From positions 8,285,472-8,349,471 of the forward strand of contig NC_046636.1 of NCBI RefSeq assembly GCF_900324485.2: a stretch of 64,000 nt of DNA, in the 5' to 3' direction. The notes beneath the pieces were generated by a model. That model saw nothing but the letters and a program-made list of their open reading frames with translations, searched no databases and had not been told where the DNA came from. This DNA comes from Mastacembelus armatus (taxonomy: Eukaryota; Chordata; Actinopteri; Synbranchiformes; Mastacembelidae). Position numbers and translations under genes: made by a program. Of this stretch, positions 42,401 to 55,500 are shown piece after piece; the first letter of the stretch is position 1; every line of letters begins with the position of its first letter.

Positions 42401-45400
42401 CACTGACATTGTTGGCAACCGAACAGTGAACTTTGACACAAACACAATACTCATTATTTTAGGAATAAAACCTTTGGAAACATAGAGAATGCGTTCTATA
42501 CATTTGTTTCAATGACTTAAAGGAAAAATCCAACTTAGATACACAAAATCAGCTTCTGGTAAATCGTTGCGCATTTCTCCATTTTTTCTTTTAAATTAGT
42601 GGCTTTTTGTTTTTTTTGTCTTGGCACATGGCAAATTCCCAGATATTTTTAGTAGCTGCAGTAAAATGTTTAATAGATAATGAGCAACAATAAAGTTCCT
42701 TTAGTATTAGATAGAAAAAGTTTCTCTCTACAGCAGCAACTTTTGCACAAATGTTCAACAGTCAAACAGGAACAAATTCACTGTCCAAGAGGCAGAGGTG
42801 CCACATGTAGTGAGGCGGAAGGCGTAACATGTTGGCATGTCACCAAACGGTCGGATAATGAAACAGCAGGGTGAGTAACACTTCGTTTTAAACTGAAGCT
42901 GGATTTATGCCTCTCCACTTCTCTGGGGGAAAATGTAATAGTTTAGAGTACAATTTAACTCTTTGATTGTCATAGCACCACTGCAACACTCGCACTCATA
43001 TACTCAATAGGTCTATAGTTTCAAATTTGGAACTAGAATCTGCAAAGGAGACGCAGATTAATTGGCGAAATCTATTATATATGTATATATTTGTAAATAA
43101 ATTTTGTGATATTCCACAGAGCCCTTAAAATCCTGAAAGATCATATTCATCTTCTCACACCCTTTATAAAAAATAATAAAAAAAAGTAAAATCCCATCTT
43201 TCAGCATCTGTAACAATGAGCAAGAAGTTGGCATTGGAGACGGTTTCTTTGTATCACAATAATAACATGCATCTAGTGATTTTCAAGTGGGGATTTTTTT
43301 TTTAAAATCCTGTCCTCACTATGAATTTCTACCATTATCGGTAACAAGCAGGTCAAGCTGTAGCTCCCATCTGTAGTTTACAAGCCTTTAAAACCTCATT
43401 TCAGAAGAACGAATACAACTTAACTCCTGGAATGCGTTAAAGCAATAAAACATCAGATGGTGGATTTTTCCTTTAAGGGTCATTTTTCTCTCTTTTGCAT
43501 AGGAATCACAGATCTGCTGAAGGCAAACAAAACCTTTGATGGAGCAGCACAGCAGACGGATAAACAGCCCAACTGAAATCAATCGTACAAGCATAGAGGT
43601 GTGCAGTAAACCAAACGTGATTCCTTTTTGGGACAGGGGGTTAGTAACGCAACTCCAAAAAAATCGCTTTAGGTGAGTAAATGATTAACCTGCACACAAA
43701 CGTTACAATATAGCAAACATGATCCCACAGACGTCCACACAACTCTCAGGGAAACTCTGACAAAAAGCTGAGGCACATTGACATCTGAAGCGACAGAATT
43801 TTCAATTTTTAAACTGATTTCATCAGTGTAGTCAGAGATTATACCAATATATACATTTTCAGTTCAAACGTGTGTAAACATTTTTGGTTGAGAAGGTGGT
43901 GTCAACTATTTTTAATTCTACTACATCAAATGTTGTTTTAACGACTATTTCAGTTGATTAAGTAGAACACGGCTATGTTTGGTCCTGTTGAAGAACTGTA
44001 GGCAATAATTTAAATATATAAGTACACTCTTAACTCTTTCTTTAAAAGAACCTGTGTCGCGTTTATGCAAGACATCCAGCTTGCTGAACACAGTAAAGAG
44101 GTTCTATATTAAAATATCCTTATATTCATACATTCAGAAAGTACGAGCTTGCATCTTATGAAACAACAATTTGGAAGCTTCAATACTATTAACATCTCTA
44201 CAATTGACCGTCAGAATCCCAACACTCCATATGGTGCTTTAGTTATTGACTCCTGTGGCAAAGGTTGGCAGCATTTTTGTTAGAGCTTCCCTGTCAAGGA
44301 GCAGAAAGCCTCCCCATAATTGCAACCCTTTCTAAAATACGTAAGACCCATCCTTAGTGTTTTTGTTTTGTTTTTGTCCCACTTTAAAAAACATCAACAT
44401 TTTGGCTAGAAACTGTACCGCTACAAAATACAGTACATTGATTTGTCAAACCTTACACAACATAACCACAAATATCACTGACCAAAAGTTAAGTTCCTCT
44501 CAAATACAAGAAAATGTTACAATAAGTTACGAAAATACGTTGTCACAGACACTTAAGTTGAACAGTAGAGTACTCATGTAAGGCAAAATCAGGTGATTTC
44601 ACAGTGACCACTTACAAAGTTTGAAGATTTTAGCGTTCTCTGGTTTAAAAACAGACAGCTTCAGTCTGGATGTACAGTGGCTTTTCACTGGCACAATATG
44701 AATTTGGATAAATTTCTCTTGCTTTCTAGTTAAATAGAAATACCTGATAATGTTCTCAGAAAAAGTTCAGTCAAGTGGCGTAAAACCAACCCATTTCTGG
44801 AGCATGCAGCATTTTCTGGATCTGTGCTGAAAACTAGGATATTCTGATTTGACCGCTGGGCTGCAGCGTGGCAATGTCTACCACATCCTACATCAGAGAA
44901 TGGCACATCGAACACCGAACAGCAACTATGGGGAGGTTTTGCACTCCTTCATTAACCAAGTAGCTTAACAAACACATATAAATATGTTAGTAATCAATAA
45001 ATAGACACAAATTACATCAGTGCAATTTTACACTATGCCTACAAAAAGCATTTTGGCATCAAATTTAAATTATAAGATGGAATATAAAATCTTTAACCAA
45101 ATAAATAAATAGAACATATAAATACATAAAGCATCAAAAAAATACAGTACATGATGAAAATCATATTTGGTTGTCAAAAATAAAGCTTTGAGTGTGAAAT
45201 AGAAAGCCGTTATGGCATGATGGGAAAACCGGCTCATTTGATTTCACGGTATAAGCTGTTTTTTTTTTTCTTTTCTTAGAATGGGAACGGTTTAGCCCAA
45301 TGTCCTAGCAGCTTCCTGCTACGAGCAAATATAAACAGAAACTAATATTAAAGTAGATATGAAAAAAAAAAAAAAAAAAAGTAAAATGTGCGTTTTTGGA

Positions 45401-45695
45401 ATAAATGTGGCATGTAATGGTACACTGTAAACACAGCAGGCTAGCGAAAGCGCTGAGCGACCAATCTCATTCAATACGACAGCGAGGCCATTCCCTGGCA
45501 AGCCACTGGACGTCTTTTTCCCCGTTGTCTTTTGGTGGCGCATCTTTTCAAAGGGCTTCACGGAGTCGAGGGCGAGGTCGGACAGCTGGACGGCCATGCA
45601 ACGAGGGAGAGGGTTCATCCATCCTGCCCTGTATTTCTCTCCATTCACAAGTTAGTGCGCTTTTTTTCTTCTTGTTCTTGGCCACAGTCAGCATC
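39491..45695 (-). other. Long crtc1 3' UTR / tail-to-tail spacer with comp
   Basis: About 6.2 kb between the comp end and the crtc1 stop, with no coding exon. The crtc1 transcript reads leftwards; a minus-strand AATAAA at 40353-40358 would give a 3' UTR of about 5.3 kb. The region is AT-rich with many ATTTA-like and poly(A/T) tracts, fitting a long vertebrate 3' UTR, but the real end is not visible. A G20 run lies at 41210-41229. Confidence 0.4.
41210..41229. repeat. Poly(G) run, 20 bases
   Basis: Twenty consecutive G on the plus strand, which become C20 in the presumed crtc1 3' UTR. The run is able to form quadruplex structures on the plus strand and is prone to length change. Confidence 0.9.
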
Positions 45696-48600
45696 TTACA
45701 GCCTGTCCATCCTGAACGTGTCCTCAGTGGCGGGGTCGGTGAGCACCATGTCAGGGTCGTTGAGCATGTGCAGTCCATCTAGGGTGAGAGGGTCGATCTT
45801 AAGCTCATCGAGAGGGAACTGAGAGTCTGCGTCAAAACTGACATCGCCAACACCTGCCAGAGAGTTGGTCAGCTCTTTGGAGAGGCTCGGTGGAGACTCG
45901 CCTGTGACTGAGATACGTGAAATCAGAAAAGGACTCTGTATAAACTATCAACAATTAAAACAACGTCATTTTCATACTAAATTATTAAGACCCAGCAGCT
46001 GTGTTTAAATGAGTCCTACATGATCCAACGCAGCAGAACTATAATAAAGTATGTTTGATGGACTTGATGGCGCTGCTACCTGTTAGGATGATGTTGGGGA
46101 TGTTGCTGTGGCTACTGTAGCCGAGCTGCTGAGAGTCCTGCAGGCTGCTCCCAGTGAGGCCCATCATGGCTGCCTGTGTGTAGTTAAGAGTGGAGCACTG
46201 GTTGTATAGGGTGGTGGAGCTGATGGGGTTCTCAATCATGTTGAACTGCTCCAGCTAGAGACCAAACATTTGTAACCGAGCGTAACGTTAAAGACTATTT
46301 GAACAGAACCATTTCTGATCATGCTCCCTATGGTTTGTGCGTTCTGTGTCACCTGGTGAGAAAGAGCGTTGGTCTGCCGCGAAGCCAGCTGCTGATCATA
46401 GAAGGAGTCACCAAATATACTCCCCACCACTGGGATGTGCTGGAGGAAGACATGTCAACCAAAAATATTCAGAACAACTGGGAAGAAAGCAGTGACAATT
46501 ACCACACAAAACAATTATCTAGAAAGCAGTTTATCCTCACATTTCAGCGATGGAATAAGAGAAAACACAAGCACTACACAAACTGTACACAAATGACACA
46601 ACTGTCAGACTGTGCAGTGACCAAAGCAAATGGTTTCATGACCAGGGCTGTCACATACGAGAGACAGAACATAGGAGGGGAATGAAGGAGTAGAAAATCA
46701 AGAAATGCTGTTCTGATGATTTGATTATTATTCAAATTAAAACACAACCCCAAATTAAAAAAAATAAAATAAAATAAATAAATAAGACATGTAATCAAAG
46801 TATGAACATGTGATGCGGCTGTTAGTCCCATCCTTGTGGGAAGGACACACAACAGTGTAGTGATGTGTTGGCTGCAGCAGCCCTGTTCACAATGACACAA
46901 ACACAAATCAACTTGTTTAAACAGGAATTCTGCTATCTCTCAGCCTAAGTGCTTTTCCCCATATTTTCGTTTGTTACAACAGTCAGTTGTAACATTTTAC
47001 TCACCACTTGTGCTGCAGAGATTTCAGTGACATGGACTCCAACAAGAACAAGAAGCTTAAACAGACAAAGGAGCACAATTGATCCAACAGCTTTTTTAAA
47101 AACATGTGAAGTGTTTTGGAAAGATCTAGGGGCTCTTTACTGCCATTTGCTGCATCTCTACAACGGAGGTGGTGAGTAAAATACAAAAGTATGAGAACAT
47201 TGCCCAGGTTGACAAATAACAGATTTTTGCCTTTAAAATATTTCTGGAAAGAAAAAAAAGCACCACTGAACACAGAGTAAACACTGTGTGACTGGCTGCG
47301 TTTTAGTGATGGAGTCCCAGTCACAGATCCAATCGAATACACCTGGAGATTAATCCATTTGTCAAAGCACAAAATGTAGGTGGTTTGGACCATGTCTACT
47401 TCTAAAATACATTTTCTCCATTTTTGAGTGCCTACTCATATTTCCAAGTCTGCTATTCATCACTTCAACTAGAAAACCTATTATTTTCTTTTCTGATGAC
47501 AATTTATCTTTCAGCTTTGGACAGAGTACTTGCTTTAGGCTTTAGCCATGAAGTGGCCTTGCACTCTGACTTAATAATACACAAAGTTTATTATCAAGAC
47601 ACATGCAGGAGTCACTTCCTTTCTGCTAAATGCTTACAGTAAATGAACATGGGATAAAGCTCCAGTGACTCGTCCCCCATGGGGAAGGGGCATGTTGTGT
47701 TGGTGTGCATATAAAGAATGAATGTGGAGTGCTACGGAGTACCATGTTCCAGTGACCCAAAATACACTGGATAATTACTCTGAAATAAAGGTGTTTATGG
47801 GCAAAAATATAAAACCAATTTGTTAAGAAAGGTTTAGTGTTCCCCAACAAATCTGTTAAACAGCCAGGAATTATAGCTGTCACAGATGAAAGGTGTGTCA
47901 GCATGTGACTGACATGACACACAAATGTAGGCTTGATGTATTACCATAATTCCTATGTTAACACTTTCAGACCTTATACTGCCTCTTCTTGCTGCAGCTG
48001 CACCACAAGAGAATATATTTTAGTTCAAATTCTGAGAAGCTCAAACTAAAATCTTTGTTAAATTAACATATTTATAACAAATGGTCAGGGGCTCCATCAA
48101 CAAACTATGTAGCCATGCACACAGTGAACAGTGACAGCAGTGATGAAGAAATGAATTATGCAGCTGCTAACAACATGAGTGGTTAACTTCTGATACAGAA
48201 TGAAGAGCAGCCTAACTCATCTACAATTAGCTTTCCCCCAGGTGCACAGCCCTTCCCCAAACAGCAGCCAGCTTGGTGGGTGGGCCTTACTTGAGGCGAG
48301 CCGCCAGGGGAGAAGCCTTGATTGGAGACTGGGGAAGTTGGAGACTGAGTGGCTGGTGAGCCAGTCTGATTGCGGTACTGTTGGAGGGAAGAGGGTTAGC
48401 TAGCACTACGCTTCATGCCTGTCACACACAAATCTCACAGGACGGGATCTGCTCATTATGTACTGTCTGTATGCTATGAGATAAATGGTGCCTGGGCAGT
48501 TTTGGAAAATGTGACTGCAGAATAGTAACATCTGCTTTTTCTACTCTAGTTAAATTATATAGTTAAAATGCATGTTGTGGTAAAGATAATGGTCAAAGGT

Positions 48601-49496
48601 GCATTTTTATAGCTTTTTAGCTTTTATTTAAATTTGTTGCACACAAAAAATCTACAAACTACATCCACAAATGCCTTAGCACAGTGGTCGCCAATGTGGG
48701 GGACGCAGAGGTAACGCAGGGGGGTGGAGGTATGCTTGAGTACTGATAGCATAACATGAGGTGCTTCAGGACCAGAGGAACATTTTTATATTTCTTAGAA
48801 CCTTTGGAGGAAGTTCCTCTTTTTGTGTAGGAACTGGAGGAACTGAGAACTTTAATACACTATTTTGACTTTTTTAGCTCCTACATTGGAGTAGGTACTT
48901 TTCAGTACAATAGGAACCATGAGTGATGTATGTTTACATTGATTCATCAAACACTAAGCCAATCCAGCGCTGGCAACTGCACTTTGAAAGGTTAATTTTA
49001 GTAGTCCAAACAGCAAACCTCACAAACGGACCTACGCCAACGACCAGGCTGCCTACCCAACAGAGAAAATTCAGAGATTCTGATAAATCAAAGCAAAACA
49101 TGAAAATATTTGCTAGCTGCTCTCAAAAGTGATGTCACTATAGCAACCATCAGCCGAGTTATGTTACTTCAACATTTCTATTGGTGGTGTAATTGGACAA
49201 CTGTTTGAGAGAGCTTCCAGCTAAACATAACAATACAGCAGAGGACAAGTCCTTGCCAGCTCAAAGCACAGCTTCCAATGCAAAAACAAGAAAATGTGAC
49301 AAAGCATACACCACCCTGAGCTTCCCCAGTAAAACGGCTGGTAAGAGAAGAGACCAGAGTGTGTTGTGTGTCTGATATACTGATATTAGCTCCTGACAGT
49401 TTGAGAATGAAAAAGTTTACTTTATTATTAATGTATTTATTTTGTTTTGTTCAATAAGAAGTTGAAGTTTTGGGTGAATTTCAGTGTTTAAAATGT

Positions 49497-49545
<49 letters not shown>

Positions 49546-52500
49546 AGGGGGTTTCTTCGTATGATTCAGACTATAAAATAGGGGGAAAATATTCTTATCT
49601 AAAAAGGGGGACTTTGCTGAAAAACTTTGGGAAAACTGCCTAAACCCACACAAAACTGACTAAATTAAGAAAATGTGCCAAAAACAGCAAAAAACCAAGA
49701 AGAACCCGTCACCTTTAAAGAATCTGCAAGCATCTTCTTTAGCAAAACCGTGAACATCAATAAAATTATCTGACAGTCAAGAATAAAGAAGTGTTTCTCC
49801 TGGTAAGGTGACTTATTCTACAGAATGATGTCAAATGCCCAGTAGCACAAAAAGGAGGTGAATATATTTACTAGGATGTATTCTGGGTAGCAGGAAACCT
49901 TCCGAACATTGAGGCGACAAAATGGATAGAAGCTTAAGAATAAGCAAAATGGTCCCAGTCATTTCATCCGACTGTTTTATTTCTGCATCCAGTTTGACTA
50001 GACACCCTGGTTTCTTACCGAGCTGATGCTGATGCTTCCAGTGGTCTGGCTCTGGCTGTCTGGTGAGGGGCTGCTGGCTGTGCCTGTACCAGAGGAGGCT
50101 GGAGTTGGCAAGGTGATGAGCTGGATGCCCTGCAGGGCTTGCTGCTGTTTCTGGAGGTCGCTGAGCAGCTGAGCCTGGGCCTGAGCTGTCAGCTGGTTGA
50201 ACAGTGGGTACTGGGCGAGCTGTTGCTCCAAGGTCAGTGGCTCTGATGGCATGGCCTGAGGAAAATATGCACACAGACTATTTTTTATTCAAGTATGTGC
50301 ATAAAGCATGGTTGTTTGAGAGTTCCTCCCAGTGACAAACTGCTTTAGCACTTCGAGTTTGACTATTCCTGTTATAAAAACAAAGTTTTAGGTGACAACT
50401 TTTAAGTTAGCCAAGCAGCATCTTGCCTGTGTGATGTTAATGGGTGAGGACAGGGTGGGAGAGAGTTGCTGTGGGGACTGCTGGAGATGGAGGTCAGATG
50501 TGAGGGTGAGCGGCACCACGGGAGGCTGCCGGCGCTGTGCTGTTACAGTCATAGTGGGCTGAGACGAGGTGGGGATCCCTGAGAAGGAAAGAAATACATG
50601 TGTAAACATTTGTTGTGTTCAACTCAAACCTACTTAATACAAATTAAAAACAATTACCACAAATTAGAAATTTCAGTATGATGACCGATGAGTAAAATTC
50701 TTAAAATTACTTGAAGTGTTCAACCAATGATTCAAAACAAGATATTTAATTCACTGTGACTTACGACAGAATAGCATCAAATCTTTAGACTTGAGAAGGC
50801 AGAAACAGAATATATTCACATTTGTTCCTTAAAAATAGACTGGAAAAACTTAACTGAAAAACATGTCATACCATAGCATGTGACCAAGTCATTAGCCCTT
50901 GTGTTTTTGTACATCTCCTTTGGGGATCTCCACATTTAGCATTCAAATATGCGAGACTGTGACTAATCGATACTGTGGAGCCAAATTGATCATCAGCTCA
51001 GAAAGGCCAAGTCATCGGATCCAGCACACCACGCTGATCCAGACTCAACACTGCATGTGCTTAATTAGAAGTGGCAGACGTGTACAGAATAATTTCCTGA
51101 TATCTTTTTTGCATCTTGAGAATGTAAGTGAAATATCAGAGCTTTCAGAAACTGCTGTAGTATCAACTCCCTTAAATACATGCAAACAAATGTTAGTGCC
51201 AACTCTTAGCTCAGTGTGACAACACTGTTTATAATAAAATCTAGTGACATGAACAGGAGTTTTTGTTCCTTAGCTTTGTTAAATTTACTACTAGCTTTTA
51301 ATTAACCTTCCTAGATAATAAACTTGAAATAGTTATTACCATGGCTGGCAGCGCTGATGCCCAGGTGGGTGAGGTTGGTGGTCAGGCTGCCCGTGCTGTT
51401 GGATGAGCTAAGAGAAGGGAAGGCCACAGAGTCCTCTGGGTCCAGTGGGGTGGACAGTGGAGGAGGGAACTGGATGTTGGTCAGATCAGGCAGTGATCCA
51501 CCGGTGTTGTGTGCAGCTGGAAGCACGGATGGGTTCAATTCCTGGTCTGGTGATGGGAATATACTAAAAAACACAAGTCAGTGTTTTTGTCAGACTAGAT
51601 TTTTCTATGATTCAATGCAAGCAGACTTGCCTTGTGGATCAGATATTCTTTAGCTAAAGACACAGATGTTGAAAATAGCCTTTAAAAACCGCAGAAGCTG
51701 TTGTTTCGTATCAGCGCATTTATTAATCTAATTATTAAGTGACAATTTAGGTTCACATATTCTGAATTATTTTGGGATTAAAATAAAATTTTAAAATCAA
51801 CAGTAGCACTGATGGTTCCAGTATTTGGCCTTTCTTTTCAGTGAGGTGGAAAGGAAAAACATATTACAGGACTCTGTACATCTTCCAGCAATCAAATTCC
51901 CAGCCTTTTTTGAGCTTAATGAATTGATTTTACTATGCCCCAGAGTAGTTTTTATCATCAAGCAAATTGTTTTACTGTTCTCAAGACAACATGAAAGTGT
52001 TTTGAGACAGAACAACAGTCTTATTATCATCTGCTCCTTCCAGCTTTTTACCATGATGGGTTGGGATATTTTCTCACAGGACTAGAGGCAAAATGCCCAT
52101 ATGCCTTTCCAACATGTTTCCAGTATACCAGTACCTAGACCATCTGTCTAGTATTGAAGCACTTACAGCATGACTTATTTATGGCTGCATGACTGACAGC
52201 CTGCTAAACTCCAGTGATGTTTCGATGTCAGGAATAAGAACAAAAGACTTAAGCCACTCACTTGATTCCGGGGACATCACACGTGTTGGGCTTTGATGAA
52301 TCATCCTGAGGAGAAAACATACTCATGAGCTGCATATCCTGCATCATAAACATACACCTTGTAGCCCTTCCCTCTCCCATTAGTACCTTCTTGTCATCCC
52401 ACAACTGTTTCTGCGAATCCTTGTCTGCATTTGACTCTGAATTCTCCGTCCCAGGCACTGTTAGCAGCAGTACTAATTAGTAAAACAGCAGGACACAGTT

Positions 52501-55500
52501 GCTGGCTATGACAAAATACATAACAATTCAACTCAGTGCAAGAAATGAGTCATCAATATTCCAGCCAGTCATGCAAAATATAGTACTGTGCACTAGATTC
52601 CTGAGTCTCTAAAAATAGCAAGGTGACCAGCAGGCAGACTGAGCGGATGCCAGTCAATCTTGGCTTCATTATATCGAAGCCTCACACATAAAAACAGAAA
52701 ACCCATGGATAGTCAGGGAATTATTGATCCCCTTCAGTAGATCAGCTTGAGTCTGCTTCATTCAGAGATGTTTAATCACTACAGCCAGTTGAGGGCTGTA
52801 CCAGCAAGAAGTAATTCTTCACCAGAGATAGTATTCATTTACTCTTTAAATATTTTACTAAGACTTTAGATTAAATTCTTGTGTTACATCAACCCTTTCA
52901 TGTCATTAACGGCTTGTTAGCTGCAATAGTACTTTGCACATTAATAAATAAAAGCAGCTCTGGCTCTTTGTAACTGGATCTTCCATTACCTCGTTTAGGC
53001 TGCAGTTCCTGTGATCCCCCTGCAAACACCTCCTGGGGTTTCGGATTCATGGCACTCTGGTGTAAGGCAGAGTCCGAATTTGTCCTGTATATGTATAAGA
53101 AATTGGGATATCAGCAAAATCACTGCCAAATCACCACTGAAGGAAGAATGCCAATTTCACAGCATATTTTTTCATGAAGAATGAGTCCCACATTTTTTTT
53201 TGCTATCAATTGGCCAGTGTGTGGCTTTTTAGTTTGAACATTTTGTACCAAAATGGATGCAGAGTGCTTAACAAGATCAAGTAATTCAATTATTGCAAAT
53301 GAGCTCCCTGTTTGTGTGCCCCTGTTATCCTTTAGGGACATGGGTGAGGGGAGGTTGCTTACCTTCTCCAGTTAGTGTCTGGTGGTGGGGAGAGGTAAAC
53401 TGAGCTGTAAGGACAGCTGTCAATGTGAATTTAGTTAAGGCCAAAACAGTATAGGGGCTGAAAAATGGATCTGAGTTAATTCAAACTTTCATGGCTCTCA
53501 GCTGATTCAACCTAATACACATGATACATAATAAATGACCACACACACAAGTGTTACTGGGATCCAATTACTTAGAAAAAGACTTCAGTGTTATTTAATG
53601 ATGGAACATATTTCTAATCCATTAGCAGGGACTATAACAACACACTGTCTCATACTGTATCTTTCAATATCAGCCTCTCAACACATGGTGAAACAAACTA
53701 TTTAAAATCTGTTAAACAATATGGTTCTGTGACATGACATTTACTGAGTTTTTTTATGTGTTAGGCCTCCATAAAATGCTGAGAATCTAAAATCAGGCAA
53801 ATTGTCACTGCTACAATGAGATGAAAGAAATTCATTTCTACTAGTGAGAATTGTGGATTAAGTAATAATAACGCTAGAAAATGAGGTATGGATCAGAATA
53901 TAAATCAACTCAGATACTGTTCTGTCTCTGGAAATGACGAAATGCAACAACTTGCTGTGACATGCAAGTGTCCCTAATCCCACCCCTCTGGGGCTTTAGA
54001 TTTAAAATGAGACCCAAGCAATAACAAGGAAAGTAAAAACATCCTGTTTTCTACATTTTTTAAATGAAAGGATATTTGGCGCCCATGCTTGTCGACTGAG
54101 AGTGGCCGACGGTGAGGCGATGTGATGCGGTTCCGTTCACGGTAGACACGCTCCACCAGCCCGTGGTGCCTGGTTGTCCGACTGGTATCCAGGACTGAGT
54201 TCTAGAGTAAACAGACCAGTGAATGAGGCCAGCAAAACAACTGACAACAAAACTACTGCCTTAGGATTATGTATTAGGAATAATGGTGCAAATGTGTTCA
54301 TTTCAAAATGATTCAAGCCATGGTCCCCTCATACTGATGCTTGAGTTGGCAAATGTATTTAAAGATGGAAAGCCATGACAAGCAATGATATTCTTTAAAA
54401 TTTAGAAACCAAATTACACAGCAGGGTTGAACTGGGACGCCCTGTAGTACACTTCTCATTTCCTTTCACTCCTGAACCCAGATAAAAATCTGGTCAGACA
54501 CTGAAGCTTTAACCAGCAGATCATTTCTGAACACTTTACTGCCATAAAGCCCACAGAAACTGCTTTATAAAGAATTCACCAGTTTGAGCCAATCTTAGAC
54601 CAATACTACAGGTAACTGTAGCCTTTGAATGTCCGATATTACTACTAACAGTGACAAAAAGTACACTAGTTGAGAACAAACCATTGATTTACCAGCCAAG
54701 AGAGGCTAGGGGCTCACCTGAAAAGGCAGGTCAATGTTGCCATTTCCAATCTGATTGACATTGGGCAGTGAGCCTCCATAGTACTGTCCACGATTCTGCC
54801 CTAGTTGCAAATACTGGGTCTTCTGTAACTGCAACTGTGCAAAGTAAAATTGCATGAAAGCATGAGTGAATGACTGATCTGATTCACAAAAAAAGTGATG
54901 CTAAAAATGCGTGATGCCTGCCAAATCCACAGTGGTGAAGTGAAAGATTAATGATTTCATTAATTGACAGATGAAACGTGATGAGATAAGATGAGGCAGA
55001 TGTGGCTGTTCCACGAACAATCGAGAGGCAGACGACATCTTTCACAGCGAAGAAAAATCACATCATCTGATGTGAATGACACCTGACTCACAGCTGGTGT
55101 AATTATAGTTAGACTGTCCATGTAACACACCTGGCTATTATATTAGCCATGTCTTAAAAGGAAATCTATCACAAACAAATTCATGTATGTTTTTACAAAC
55201 AGGAGACTGTCTTACTGCAGATTATTACCAGTAAGGAACTGCAGGCTGATGAGCTGAACAAATGCAATGGATTTATGTTTGGATGGCAACACATAGAAAT
55301 CTGACAGAGACCAAAAACTAAGCACTTAATTACTTTTTCCCCGTTGCAGTAAATGACACTACAGCTCCGATTTACACTGATGCAGCGTGTGGTAAGTGGG
55401 CATCATTTCCAGCAACAGGGCCAACAACTAGCCTTAATGTTTCCTGGCAACAAGACGTTCATTCTGCTGTGGTTAAGCTGAAAATGATGACAGATTATAA

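Noticed and set aside
53974-54075. Read-through of crtc1 exon 3 into [10 protein letters not shown]
   Set aside because: These residues are the start of the AT-AC intron. The family protein continues with DSCPY, encoded in exon 4.
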